Of a stretch of DNA of 64,000 bases, positions 1 through 8,685 are shown in pieces; position 1 is the first letter of the stretch; each line of letters opens with the position of its first letter. This DNA comes from Paracrocinitomix sp039939375. Its GTDB lineage: Bacteria; Bacteroidota; Bacteroidia; Flavobacteriales_D; Crocinitomicaceae. The notes under the pieces are model-generated. The model ran no database searches. It saw nothing but the letters and a program-made list of their open reading frames with translations, and was not told the DNA's origin. Both the position numbers and the translations under genes were made by a program. Location: positions 62,001-126,000 of the forward strand of contig JBDVJO010000001.1 in the NCBI GenBank assembly GCA_039939375.1. Direction: 5' to 3'.

Positions 1-158
1 TTCTTCGCTCTTTCCCAGCGGTCAAAAACTTCATCACTAAATGGCAATGAGCGATCATATTGGTCTTTAAATGCACTGAATAGATCGGCATGTAAATCTT
101 GCAACGCTTCAATTGTTTTTGCCGAGTCCTTACTTCCTAATGCCTTTTTTCTGTCCAT
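1..158 (-). CDS. Hexapeptide acyltransferase, N-terminal fragment
   Basis: The reverse strand opens with an ATG at 158 and reads out of the window at position 1 without a stop, giving 52 residues that begin MDRKKALGSKDSAKT and end LPFSDEVFDRWERAK. The DRWERAK segment resembles the helical lead-in of sugar O-acetyltransferases of the WbbJ/LbH type, where the parallel beta-helix starts just after it; the helix itself lies outside the window. It follows the SDR gene at 161 with only a two-base gap, so it is the last visible gene of the leftward polysaccharide operon. The family call is from memory of this short motif only; the reading frame is firmer than the function. Confidence 0.5.
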   Translation of the reverse strand, partial: MDRKKALGSKDSAKTIEALQDLHADLFSAFKDQYDRSLPFSDEVFDRWERAK

Positions 159-160
159 TT

Positions 161-1120
161 TTAGTTCACTAACATTTGCTTTTTCATCCACTCTGCAGTT
201 CGCAGAATACCTTCTTCTAAATCAACTTTTGCTTTAAAACCTAATATTTCAGCTGTCTTTTCTACACTTGGGATTCTTAATTCAATATCCGCCGAAAGGG
301 CTGGTTTAAAGACTATTTTTGAATCTGATTTTAATACTCTACAAACTGCTTCTGCCAACCCTAAAATTGTCGTTATAGCTCTAGCATTACCAATGTTAAA
401 ACTGTTTCCAATTGCTTTAGGGTCTTCAAGACATCTAAACAAACAGTCAACAAAATCAGTCACAAAGCACCAGGCTCTAATTTGATTACCGTCTCCGTTA
501 ATATATATATCTTCGTTTTTTAATGCTCTTTTAATAAAGATTTGAATTGCCCCTTCACCTGTTTGTCCGGGTCCATAAACATTGAACGGTCTTACAGTTA
601 CAACGGGTAAGTTATATTGAGAAGAATATGCGTGTGCTAAATGTTCTCCAGCTAATTTACTGACAGCATAGGTCCATCTTGCCTCACCTGCACTTCCTGC
701 AACAGTTTGATCGGATTCACTAGACTTATAAGCCATAGATCCAAAAACTTCTGAAGTTGAAAAATCAATGAATCTATCTGAAATATTATTTACACGAGCT
801 GCTTCCAAGGCGTTTGCGGTACCAAGCATGTTTACTTGCATGGTCTTAACAGGTTCCTTAATTACTGTGTCAATACCAGCAATCCCTGCAGCATGAACGA
901 CAATCTCAGCTCCTTTCATGGAAGAAGTTAATAATTCTTGATCTAGAACATCTCCCTTAATTATAGTTAAGTTTTCATGATTTGCATAGCCTGATTCAGA
1001 CAGTGTATCTCTATGAAAATTATCATATACCGTAATTTTATTATTGTCAATTAATCTTTTAATAAGAGTATTAGCAATAAATCCAGCCCCTCCAGTAATA
1101 AATATGTTCTTTCCTTCCAT
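161..1120 (-). CDS. NAD-dependent epimerase/dehydratase (SDR)
   Basis: This is a 319-residue extended short-chain dehydrogenase/reductase acting on a nucleotide sugar. The N-terminal Rossmann motif GGAGFIA (residues 10-16) binds NAD(P), STSEV follows in mid-protein, and YAVSK supplies the catalytic Tyr and Lys. The NVYGPGQ segment and the C-terminal NIGNA region are usual for UDP-glucose 4-epimerase-like enzymes. Length is normal for the family. It lies two bases downstream of the aminotransferase gene, in the same leftward operon as the exporter. The substrate and whether it epimerises or dehydrates cannot be read from the sequence. With the neighbouring aminotransferase it may make an amino-sugar, but that is inference. 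Confidence 0.85.
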   Translation of the reverse strand: MEGKNIFITGGAGFIANTLIKRLIDNNKITVYDNFHRDTLSESGYANHENLTIIKGDVLDQELLTSSMKGAEIVVHAAGIAGIDTVIKEPVKTMQVNMLGTANALEAARVNNISDRFIDFSTSEVFGSMAYKSSESDQTVAGSAGEARWTYAVSKLAGEHLAHAYSSQYNLPVVTVRPFNVYGPGQTGEGAIQIFIKRALKNEDIYINGDGNQIRAWCFVTDFVDCLFRCLEDPKAIGNSFNIGNARAITTILGLAEAVCRVLKSDSKIVFKPALSADIELRIPSVEKTAEILGFKAKVDLEEGILRTAEWMKKQMLVN

Positions 1121-1122
1121 TT

Positions 1123-2226
1123 TTAAATTTTGTTTAATTCTTGTGCAATATATAAAATATCTTCCTTCTGTAATTTTTCATAAAGTGGAATTGCTAGTCC
1201 CGAATTGAATGCTCTCAAAGCATTTGGATGATATACAGACGAATCGATTTTGTATTTATTATAATAATATGTTTGAGCCGGAATACACTGTGCTCCGTAA
1301 TTGGTTCCTACTCCCTTATCTCTTAATTTTTGAATTAGTTCTTGACGATTGAAGTCCTCAGGTAATAAAATGTGAAAAGTCTGCCAGGTGTGGGTTGATT
1401 CTTCAGGAACTGTTGGTAAAACAATCGTGTCAGAATTTATTTCATCAAAATATACTTCAGCGAGCTCGTTTTTATAGTTAAGTGTTTTTGTCAATCTTGA
1501 AAGTTGACTGTTGACAAGGGCAGCTTGAAAGTCTGTGAGTCTGTAATTATAACCTGCCTCAACGAAATCCATTTGACCAGTAGAAAAATCGATTCCATGA
1601 TTCCTTAGAATATTTATTTTCTGTTGAAGCTCCTTATTCTTCGAAATCAAAAGGCCGCCTTCTCCAGATGAAATAGCTTTTCTTGGATGAAGTGAAAATG
1701 ATCCAAAGTCTCCAAATGTACCAGAAAATTGTCCCTTATGTGTTGCTCCTAGAGCACAAGCAGCGTCTTCAATTACATACAACTTGTGTTTCACTGCAAT
1801 AGCCATAATTGAAGTCATGTCAGCTGTCAGTCCAAATTCATGAACAGGCATTATAGCTTTTGTATTAGATGATATCTTATCTTCAATTTTGGATGTATCA
1901 ATATTGAAAGTGTCTAGCTCAACGTCCACAAACACTGGAGTAGCGCCTACAATTTCAATTACGTTGGCTGTTGCTATATATGAAAGTGCCGGAATAATTA
2001 CTTCATCACCTTCTCCTATACCCAAAGCAATTAACGATAGGTGCAAGGAGGCTGTACCATTAGAAACCGCTGACACATACTCTGTTTTGGTGAAGTTCGC
2101 AATATTTGATTCTAAGGATTGTACATTTTTACCTTGTACTAGCATTCCTGATTTTAAAACTTCAGTGACTGCTTTAATGTCTTCAGGTCTTATATCTGGA
2201 CTGGCTAATGGTATACTCTTAATCAT
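1123..2226 (-). CDS. DegT/DnrJ/EryC1/StrS aminotransferase
   Basis: This is a PLP-dependent sugar aminotransferase of about 367 residues. Visible family marks are SNGTASLHLSL near residue 60 (cofactor phosphate site), the EDAACALGA segment, and SFSLHPRKAISSGEGG, in which the Lys (about residue 183) should form the Schiff base. These enzymes transfer an amino group from glutamate to a keto-sugar nucleotide made by a 4,6-dehydratase. I place the start at the ATG at 2226, which overlaps the stop of the ABC ATPase gene as ATGA; an in-frame ATG five codons upstream (2241) is possible but would lengthen the overlap. The LegB-like dehydratase at 7.7 kb is a plausible source of substrate, although it is on the other operon. 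Confidence 0.88.
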   Translation of the reverse strand: MIKSIPLASPDIRPEDIKAVTEVLKSGMLVQGKNVQSLESNIANFTKTEYVSAVSNGTASLHLSLIALGIGEGDEVIIPALSYIATANVIEIVGATPVFVDVELDTFNIDTSKIEDKISSNTKAIMPVHEFGLTADMTSIMAIAVKHKLYVIEDAACALGATHKGQFSGTFGDFGSFSLHPRKAISSGEGGLLISKNKELQQKINILRNHGIDFSTGQMDFVEAGYNYRLTDFQAALVNSQLSRLTKTLNYKNELAEVYFDEINSDTIVLPTVPEESTHTWQTFHILLPEDFNRQELIQKLRDKGVGTNYGAQCIPAQTYYYNKYKIDSSVYHPNALRAFNSGLAIPLYEKLQKEDILYIAQELNKI

Positions 2227-3503
2227 TGCTTTATCTCCCATTTTGAATCAAAATGCACATATCCCATATTGAAATCGTAAATAAATCCTGAATGTTGCCC
2301 TTCTCCAATATTCATTACAGTAAAGTCTACTATATTTTCGACATAGTCTAGAGTCAGGCCGTTGGATTCATGAACCCCAATAGTAATTGAATAATTTCCC
2401 GGTTGCAATTGATTCTTAATAATACATGTAGCAGAGCAAGGTCCAGTATTCAACGGGGATTTATCTGGGTTTTGATACTTGTTCATGACATGAACGATCT
2501 CAATTCCATCCCTTGTATTAATTCTAATGTCTAAGAAAACATCTAAAAATGATTTTTTGCTGTAGAGTGAAAGTTCAATTTTGAGAGGACTTAAATAACT
2601 TACTTTATCTATACTCTTATTCTCACTATTTAAAAGTTGAATTTTTTTGAATTTGACTATCCCTGTGTTCATTGAAGATGCATGTTCAGGAATAACTCCG
2701 GTATCAGTGGACTTTGTTTCAGAGGCTAAATATTCCTCAATTATATCCCCCATATTGCCTTTGCTTTTAAGAAGTCCTTTTTCCATGAGGAACCCTTTTT
2801 TACAAAGAGCCTTCATAGATGCCATGTTGTGACTGACAAACAATACAGTTCTTCCTTGACCACTGATATCCTTCATTTTTCCAATACATTTTTCTTGGAA
2901 TTCAGCATCACCTACAGCGAGAACTTCATCAACAATCAATATTTCAGGATCAAGGTGCGCCGCAACTGCGAATCCAAGCCTAACGATCATTCCCGAAGAG
3001 TATCGTTTTACTGGGGTGTCAATATATTTTTGGCAACCAGAAAAAGAAACAATCTCATCTAATTTGCCGGCGATTTCAGCTCTAGACATTCCCAAGATTG
3101 CGCCATTCAGGTAAACATTTTCCCTACCGGTTAATTCTGGATGAAAGCCAGTACCCACTTCTAATAAGGCTGCAATCCTACCTTTTACAGAAATACTTCC
3201 AGTTGAAGGAGATGTAACCCGAGATAAAAGTTTTAAAAGGGTAGATTTACCAGCACCGTTTTTACCGATAATTCCAACCATCTCTCCCTGCTCGATATCG
3301 AAATTAATATCTTTCAGAGCCCATACATATTCTGAATCTCCTGAATTCGTCCGGTCATTTTCTGCGCCTACTTGTAAATAAGGATCTTCTTTTCCACGCG
3401 CCTTATACCACATCCGTTTCAGGTCATGAGACAAAGTGCCAGTTCCTACTTGGCCTAGCCTGTATTGCTTAGAAATATTTTCTGCTTTTAAAACAACTCC
3501 CAT
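2223..3503 (-). CDS. wzt: ABC transporter ATPase, O-antigen export (Wzt-like)
   Basis: This is the 426-residue ATPase subunit of a polysaccharide ABC exporter at the inner membrane. Residues 1-250 form the nucleotide-binding domain: Walker A GKNGAGKST at about 80-88, the KRYSSGM signature and Walker B ILIVDEVLAVGD. Residues about 270-426 form an extra beta-rich domain like Wzt_C, which in O-antigen exporters binds the modified non-reducing end of the glycan; this makes the protein longer than the plain KpsT type. Its start overlaps the permease stop (TAATG) and its stop overlaps the aminotransferase start (ATGA), so the three are translationally coupled. The C-terminal domain suggests export of an end-capped O-antigen; the cap is unknown. 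Confidence 0.88.
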   Translation of the reverse strand: MGVVLKAENISKQYRLGQVGTGTLSHDLKRMWYKARGKEDPYLQVGAENDRTNSGDSEYVWALKDINFDIEQGEMVGIIGKNGAGKSTLLKLLSRVTSPSTGSISVKGRIAALLEVGTGFHPELTGRENVYLNGAILGMSRAEIAGKLDEIVSFSGCQKYIDTPVKRYSSGMIVRLGFAVAAHLDPEILIVDEVLAVGDAEFQEKCIGKMKDISGQGRTVLFVSHNMASMKALCKKGFLMEKGLLKSKGNMGDIIEEYLASETKSTDTGVIPEHASSMNTGIVKFKKIQLLNSENKSIDKVSYLSPLKIELSLYSKKSFLDVFLDIRINTRDGIEIVHVMNKYQNPDKSPLNTGPCSATCIIKNQLQPGNYSITIGVHESNGLTLDYVENIVDFTVMNIGEGQHSGFIYDFNMGYVHFDSKWEIKQ

Positions 3504-4351
3504 TATACCGTATCCATAAATGATTTTTCAACTCTGTTGAAAATAATGACTCCGAAAAACAATAAAACACACATGAAACCAAAACTGTAGCCTAACCAAA
3601 GCCAGCTGAATTGTCCAACTCCTAGAAAACAATGCTTGAAGGCCTCAATAATATTAACCATTGGGTTTAGTTTAAAAATCCAGGCATATTTTCCCATCAT
3701 TGAAATCGGAATAACAACAGATGAAGCATACATGAGTAATTGTACTCCAAATGCCAGCAAGAAGTTCATGTCTTTATATTTCGTTGTAATCGAAGAAAAG
3801 ATTATACCAAATCCTAAACTTAATCCGGCCATCATTATTATCAATAGTGGTACAATAATAATTTCTTTTGTTGGCACAATACTAGGGTTCGCCTCTATGA
3901 AATAATAATAGCACCAAACCAAAGCGAAAAGAATAAACTGTATGCCAAATTTCAAAAGTGATGAAACGGTAATTGATAACGGAACGATTAATCTCGGGAA
4001 AAACACCTTTCCAAAGATGCTTTGGTTTTTGACAAAAGTTTCAGATGTCTTTGTAAGACATTCAGAAAAATAATTCCAAAGTGTCAAACCCGTCAAATAA
4101 AATAAAGGACCTGGCATTCCGTCTGTTCCTAGACCACCGAAATAGCCAAAAACTAGCGCAAACATTGCCGTGGTTAAAATGGGTTGTATAAAAAACCACA
4201 GCGGCCCTAAAATAGTTTGCTTATAGATAGCGATAAAATCTCTTTTTACAAAAAGATACAGTAAATCGCGATAAGCCCAAAGTTCTTTTAACCTCAAATC
4301 CAACAGTCTGCTCTGAGGTTTAATCACTATGTCCCAATTCTCTTCTTTCAT
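3503..4351 (-). CDS. wzm: ABC transporter permease, O-antigen export (Wzm-like)
   Basis: This 282-residue integral membrane protein is the partner of the Wzt-like ATPase. It has about six hydrophobic segments, beginning near LLYLFVKRDFIAIYKQTILG, a cytoplasmic lead-in typical of ABC2 polysaccharide permeases, followed by GPLWFFIQPI. Length matches the family (about 260-290). It would move undecaprenyl-linked glycan across the inner membrane. It is the first gene of the leftward exporter operon, 84 bases downstream of the SDR gene at 4436, and overlaps wzt by one base. No Wzx/Wzy pair is visible in the window, so this locus looks ABC-transporter dependent. Confidence 0.88.
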   Translation of the reverse strand: MKEENWDIVIKPQSRLLDLRLKELWAYRDLLYLFVKRDFIAIYKQTILGPLWFFIQPILTTAMFALVFGYFGGLGTDGMPGPLFYLTGLTLWNYFSECLTKTSETFVKNQSIFGKVFFPRLIVPLSITVSSLLKFGIQFILFALVWCYYYFIEANPSIVPTKEIIIVPLLIIMMAGLSLGFGIIFSSITTKYKDMNFLLAFGVQLLMYASSVVIPISMMGKYAWIFKLNPMVNIIEAFKHCFLGVGQFSWLWLGYSFGFMCVLLFFGVIIFNRVEKSFMDTV

Positions 4352-4435
4352 CTAATCTTTCCTAATTGTGCAAATGTATGATTTGTATTTACAAGATGTC
4401 TAAAAATGATAAACCATAAATCATCAAACGTAAAT

Positions 4436-5377
4436 CTAGCTGATTCGTTCCATGAACTTAGAATTTTGTAACATTTTATTTATTCCTTCCTCCATATTTA
4501 ATAGAGGACGATTCAATATTTGTAACATTTTAGTATTATCTGGTTGTCTTCTCGTCATATCACCATCGGATAATGGAGGTAAAAATTTGATTTTAGATTG
4601 ACTTCCAGTTTGCTTAATTATCAATCGAGCTAACTCTAAGACAGTAATTATTTTATCTCCTCCTAAATTAACTACATCATTTATGAATAAATCATTTTCG
4701 AGTGTTTTAATCGTAGCTTCAATGTTGTCATCAATATAGCAAAACGTTCGCGACTGCAAACCATCACCAAAAATGGTAATGTCTTCGTTTTTAATTGCTT
4801 GAGATATGAATTTACTCATCACAAAATCAGTTGTTTGCTGAGGACCAAAAGTATTGAAAAATCTGAAAATTGTATATTTTAAGCCGTGTTCTTGAAAATA
4901 AGATTTACAAAAAGCCTCCCCAACATTTTTAACGACTGCGTAAGGCACTCTTGAATTTAATGGGGTTGTTTCTTCGTTTTGAGGAATGCTCACTGGTTCA
5001 CCGTATACCTCTGAAGAAGAAGAAAAGAAAACACGTTTGACATTGGTGTTTCGAGAAAGTCGCAGGATGTTTTTTATACCGTCAATATCTCTTAAAACTT
5101 TGACTGGATTTTCTTGTGTTTTTTTAACTCCAACAAATGCTGCATAATGAAAAACATAGTCAAAACGTTGACTAAGCATAATGTCCTGTAAATCAATGTT
5201 TTCATTTACATTTACCTTGTAGAATGACATCAAATCATTGTCTAAATTCAAATTATCCAAATTTCCTGTTGAAAGATCATCAACGACTGAAACTTTATAT
5301 TTCTTAGATTCAAGTAAACCATTTACAAGTGCACTTCCAACATTTCCAGCTCCTCCAGTGATTAATATATTTTGCAT
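4436..5377 (-). CDS. NAD-dependent epimerase/dehydratase (SDR)
   Basis: This is a 313-residue extended SDR, similar in build to UDP-sugar 4-epimerases and UDP-glucuronate decarboxylases. The Rossmann glycine motif is GGAGNVG (residues 8-14); SSSSEVYG follows, and YAVVK supplies the Tyr and Lys of the active site. FNTFGPQQ and a C-terminal NLGGD segment are also normal for the family. It is the first leftward gene from the divergent promoter region and is separated from wzm by 84 bases, so it may have its own transcript end. The third residue of the glycine motif region is Asn (GNVG rather than GFIG), a small departure that does not remove any glycine. Substrate unknown. Confidence 0.85.
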   Translation of the reverse strand: MQNILITGGAGNVGSALVNGLLESKKYKVSVVDDLSTGNLDNLNLDNDLMSFYKVNVNENIDLQDIMLSQRFDYVFHYAAFVGVKKTQENPVKVLRDIDGIKNILRLSRNTNVKRVFFSSSSEVYGEPVSIPQNEETTPLNSRVPYAVVKNVGEAFCKSYFQEHGLKYTIFRFFNTFGPQQTTDFVMSKFISQAIKNEDITIFGDGLQSRTFCYIDDNIEATIKTLENDLFINDVVNLGGDKIITVLELARLIIKQTGSQSKIKFLPPLSDGDMTRRQPDNTKMLQILNRPLLNMEEGINKMLQNSKFMERIS

Positions 5378-5392
5378 TATTCAGATTTTTAA

Positions 5393-5400
5393 CAAATTTA
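5393..5400 (-). promoter_or_regulatory. Bacteroidota -7 box TAAATTTG (leftward)
   Basis: The reverse strand reads TAAATTTG, an exact match to the Bacteroidota -7 consensus TAnnTTTG, ending 15 bases before the ATG of the SDR gene at 5377. A convincing -33 TTTG at the usual spacing was not found, so the call rests on the -7 box and its position. Confidence 0.4.
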
Positions 5401-5478
5401 AAATTAAAGTCCAAATTAAGAGATTGAGCATACAGTTTGAATATTTCATGAATTTCTCTGATTAAAATTAATTCATGT

Positions 5479-5486
5479 TAAATTTG
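5479..5486 (+). promoter_or_regulatory. Bacteroidota -7 box TAAATTTG (rightward)
   Basis: TAAATTTG matches TAnnTTTG exactly and lies only five bases before the ATG at 5492, the first gene of the rightward glycan operon. If transcription starts at the usual distance, the mRNA would begin at or next to the start codon and be nearly leaderless. No good -33 box is visible. Confidence 0.4.
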
Positions 5487-5491
5487 TATTG

Positions 5492-6712
5492 ATGATAGCT
5501 AAAAACAATCCTTCGGTTCTATTATACTTTACCGCTCAATATCCATTTGGGGTGGGGGAGCAGTTTATTGTAAATGAAATTGAAGGCTTGAGTAGAAAGT
5601 TTGATCAACTTTTAATAATCCCATTTGACTGCTCTAAAGGAGATGCAAGAAAGATTCCTGAAAACTGTGAACTTATAGAGTTAAAAACAGATGAAGGCAA
5701 CCCTAAAAAGATGTTGCAAATTCTTCAAATTCTGTTTTCTGAGTTACGCAAATGTAATAACAAACGGTACTTTTTAAAAAATCTACGGTTTTTTTATAGC
5801 AGCTTGATACAAGCAAATTCATTAGCAAATAGAATCGATAAACTTATTGATCAGACCAAAGAAAAAAGGTGTGAAATGTATTTTTATTCTACCTGGATGA
5901 ACGAGAATGCGTTGGCTTTAGCAATGTTGAAAAAACGAAAAAGAATCAGTAATTTTTCGTTTAAAATGAGGGGGTATGATTTGTTTGATGAAAGAAGGCC
6001 TGGTGGATACATGCCTTTCAGGAGTTTTATATTCAATCAAGCGGATGGCATTTTGACCATGTCCAAACAAGGGGCAAATTATCTTAGAGAAAAGAAAATA
6101 TGTTCAGAAAAAATATTCCATAATTACCCGGGTATTGTCAGTAATGGTAGAAATGAGATTAAAGAAGGTGTTTTTACATTGGTATCATGCAGTGGCTTGA
6201 TTAAATTGAAACGTGTTGAATATATAGCCAAAGCACTTGGTTTGTTAGATTTTGAAATTAAATGGGTACATTTCGGAGATGGTCCAGAAAAAGAAAATAT
6301 TTCTAAAATCATTAAAAATCTGCCACAAAATATTGAAGTAGAATTAAAGGGAAATGTTGAAAATGAAAAAGTAAGAGCGTTTTATGTTGATCATAAAATT
6401 GATGCTTTTATTCACGTTAGTGAAACTGAAGGATTTGGATATGCTATAATAGAAGCATACTGTTCAGGTATTCCGGCAATTTTGTATCCAGCTGGAGGAG
6501 TGAAAGAGCTAATTGGGTCTAGTTTTTCGCAAAAAGTTACTTCACCTTTATCACCTGAAGGTTTAGCTAGGGATATAGAAGCATTCAAATTAAAAATAGA
6601 AAACAATCAAGAAGTTAAAGATCAAGCATACAATTTTTATAAAGAAAATTTTTTAGTAGATCCAAACATTGAAGATTTATATTCTAAAATAACTTCATTC
6701 CATCATGCATAA
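5492..6712 (+). CDS. Glycosyltransferase, GT4-like
   Basis: This is a GT-B-fold glycosyltransferase of about 406 residues. The C-terminal half carries the retaining-enzyme signature EGFGYAIIE (Glu, seven residues, Glu) near residue 312, followed by YPAGGVKELI, which places it in the GT4-type group that uses a nucleotide-activated donor. I start at the ATG at 5492; a TTG one codon earlier is less likely. It is the first gene of a tight rightward operon, overlapping the next gene by eight bases, and would add one sugar of the glycan at the cytoplasmic face of the inner membrane. Donor and acceptor cannot be predicted. Confidence 0.85.
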   Translation: MIAKNNPSVLLYFTAQYPFGVGEQFIVNEIEGLSRKFDQLLIIPFDCSKGDARKIPENCELIELKTDEGNPKKMLQILQILFSELRKCNNKRYFLKNLRFFYSSLIQANSLANRIDKLIDQTKEKRCEMYFYSTWMNENALALAMLKKRKRISNFSFKMRGYDLFDERRPGGYMPFRSFIFNQADGILTMSKQGANYLREKKICSEKIFHNYPGIVSNGRNEIKEGVFTLVSCSGLIKLKRVEYIAKALGLLDFEIKWVHFGDGPEKENISKIIKNLPQNIEVELKGNVENEKVRAFYVDHKIDAFIHVSETEGFGYAIIEAYCSGIPAILYPAGGVKELIGSSFSQKVTSPLSPEGLARDIEAFKLKIENNQEVKDQAYNFYKENFLVDPNIEDLYSKITSFHHA

Positions 6713-7685
6713 ACTCTCAGTACTTTTACCGAATTTCAATAACGGAAAATACCTTTCAGAGTGTTTGAATAGTTTGTTTAATCAGTCGTATCAAGATTTT
6801 CATATTTATTTCGTTGACGATTGTTCTACCGATAACAGTTTATCAGTCTTATCTGAATTCCCATCAGAAAAAATTACACTTATCAAGCTGGAGAAACAGT
6901 CAGGTATTGTTGAGGCTATGAATGCTGGACTCGATAAAATTAATTCAGAGTATTTCATTAGGATGGATGGGGATGACTACTGTGATACTTCGCGTTTTGA
7001 AAAGTTAGTCGGATTTTTAGATGAAAATCCAGACGTAGATATATGTGGGTCAGCCATTCAGGCGTTTGGAATAAGGTCAGATGTTCAAAAATATACTTCT
7101 GACTCAAACATGAACAAAGCAAACTTATTATTTGGTCATTCAATTGGACATGCAACTTGTATTTTTCGAACTAAATTATTGAAATCTAATAATATAAAGT
7201 ATGTTGATCAATTTTATAGATTGGAAGATTATCAACTGTTTTACAATCTGAAGGAAATCGCGAATTCAACCAGTTTACCGGATATCCTGTACTTTTATAG
7301 ACAAGAAGCCTATAACTATAACGAAGACATTGAGCAAAAAAAGTTGTTAGCATATCGGAAGTTCTATGAAATGGTTTTGAGCGATTTATTTGAAAATGTA
7401 GATGAAAGAGATGTTGAATTGCAGATGCAATTGGCAAAAAAAAAGCGGCCAACTTTTAATTTAAAAGAATACAAAGATTTCGTTGAAAGACTAATTAAGG
7501 CAAACACAATAAAACAGATTTATCCAACCAAAGAAATTGGATTGATTTTAAATGCTAAATTAGTTCAGATTAAATTTCTCTTGATTGATAATAATAAGCT
7601 TGAATTTATTGAATTAATGAAGCACGGATTGAGTGATTTTTCATTAGTGAAGCATTATTTAAAACGTAAGTTTAAATCGAAATAA
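6705..7685 (+). CDS. Glycosyltransferase family 2
   Basis: This 326-residue protein has the GT-A fold typical of GT2 inverting transferases. The N-terminus LSVLLPNFNNGKYLSECL, the segment VDDCSTDNS (nucleotide binding) and RMDGDDYC (metal-binding DxD) are in the expected order within the first 95 residues. No membrane segments are seen, so it is probably a peripheral cytoplasmic enzyme. Its ATG lies inside the last codons of the preceding glycosyltransferase gene (8-bp overlap), and legB-like follows seven bases after its stop. It would add one residue of the surface glycan; the sugar is unknown. Confidence 0.9.
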   Translation: MHKLSVLLPNFNNGKYLSECLNSLFNQSYQDFHIYFVDDCSTDNSLSVLSEFPSEKITLIKLEKQSGIVEAMNAGLDKINSEYFIRMDGDDYCDTSRFEKLVGFLDENPDVDICGSAIQAFGIRSDVQKYTSDSNMNKANLLFGHSIGHATCIFRTKLLKSNNIKYVDQFYRLEDYQLFYNLKEIANSTSLPDILYFYRQEAYNYNEDIEQKKLLAYRKFYEMVLSDLFENVDERDVELQMQLAKKKRPTFNLKEYKDFVERLIKANTIKQIYPTKEIGLILNAKLVQIKFLLIDNNKLEFIELMKHGLSDFSLVKHYLKRKFKSK

Positions 7686-7692
7686 TAAAAAA

Positions 7693-8685
7693 ATGAATTT
7701 AAAAGGAAAAACAGTTTTGGTTACAGGAGCAGACGGATTTATAGGTTCGCATTTAACTGAAATGTTGGTAAAAAAAGGATGCAAGGTGAAAGCTCTTTCT
7801 GTTTATAATTCATTTAATTATTGGGGATGGCTAGAAAACATTGATTGTCTTGATCAAGTTGAGGTTTTGAATGGAGATGTGAGAGATCCGCATTATTGTA
7901 TTCATATTACCAAAAACGTAGACGTAGTCTTTCACCTGGCAGCATTGATAGCAATTCCATATTCTTATGTAGCACCTTCTTCTTATGTAGAAGTTAACGT
8001 GAATGGAACTTTGAATATTTGCCAAGCAGCCCTAACTAATGGTTGCGAAAAAGTGATTCATACATCTACCTCAGAGGTTTACGGAACGGCGTTATATGTT
8101 CCTATAGATGAGAAACATGCACTACAACCACAATCACCGTATAGCGCGAGTAAAATTGGTGCGGATAACATGGCTATGAGTTTCTATAATTCTTTTGATC
8201 TTCCACTCACTATAGCAAGACCGTTTAATACTTATGGTCCTAGACAGTCAGCAAGAGCGGTTATTCCAACTATAATTTCACAAATTGCTGATGGTAAAAA
8301 AGAGATAGAAGTAGGAGACCTTTCACCCACCAGAGATTTTAATTATGTCGAAGATACTTGTCGCGGATTTATAGCTTTAGCTGAATCTGGAAAAACAATA
8401 GGTGAAATCATAAATATTGGTTCCAATTTTGAAATTTCTATTCAAGATACTTTTGATTTAATCAAGAAAGTTATGAGTTCGGATGTAAATTTTGTTGTTG
8501 ATCCATCAAGAATTCGTCCTGGAAAAAGTGAAGTGCAAAGGTTGTGGTGCGACAATACAAAAATCAATAAATTAACAGGTTTTGTACCTGAAATTAATAT
8601 TGAAGAAGGCTTAAGGAGAACGTCACAATGGTTTACAAATCCTGAGAATCTAAAAAACTATAAAACACATATTTACAATGTCTAA
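7693..8685 (+). CDS. legB: LegB-like NAD-dependent nucleotide-sugar 4,6-dehydratase
   Basis: This 330-residue SDR resembles LegB, the 4,6-dehydratase that makes a 4-keto-6-deoxy sugar nucleotide in legionaminic acid synthesis. Beyond the general marks (VTGADGFIGSHL, STSEVYG, YSASK), it carries YNSFNYWGWL and the run AALIAIPYSYVAP, which I associate with the LegB subgroup. The next gene encodes a sugar-1-phosphate nucleotidyltransferase, as in the GDP-sugar version of that pathway. However, LegC, LegH, LegG, LegI and LegF are not in the window, so the final sugar may be a different amino-deoxy hexose, with the aminotransferase at 1123-2226 as a possible next step. The family is well supported; the pathway is not. 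Confidence 0.72.
   Translation: MNLKGKTVLVTGADGFIGSHLTEMLVKKGCKVKALSVYNSFNYWGWLENIDCLDQVEVLNGDVRDPHYCIHITKNVDVVFHLAALIAIPYSYVAPSSYVEVNVNGTLNICQAALTNGCEKVIHTSTSEVYGTALYVPIDEKHALQPQSPYSASKIGADNMAMSFYNSFDLPLTIARPFNTYGPRQSARAVIPTIISQIADGKKEIEVGDLSPTRDFNYVEDTCRGFIALAESGKTIGEIINIGSNFEISIQDTFDLIKKVMSSDVNFVVDPSRIRPGKSEVQRLWCDNTKINKLTGFVPEINIEEGLRRTSQWFTNPENLKNYKTHIYNV

Noticed and set aside
2226..2241. Upstream start (2241) for the aminotransferase
   Set aside because: The ATG at 2226 overlaps the wzt stop as ATGA and fits the family length; the extra five residues of the longer form are not conserved-looking.
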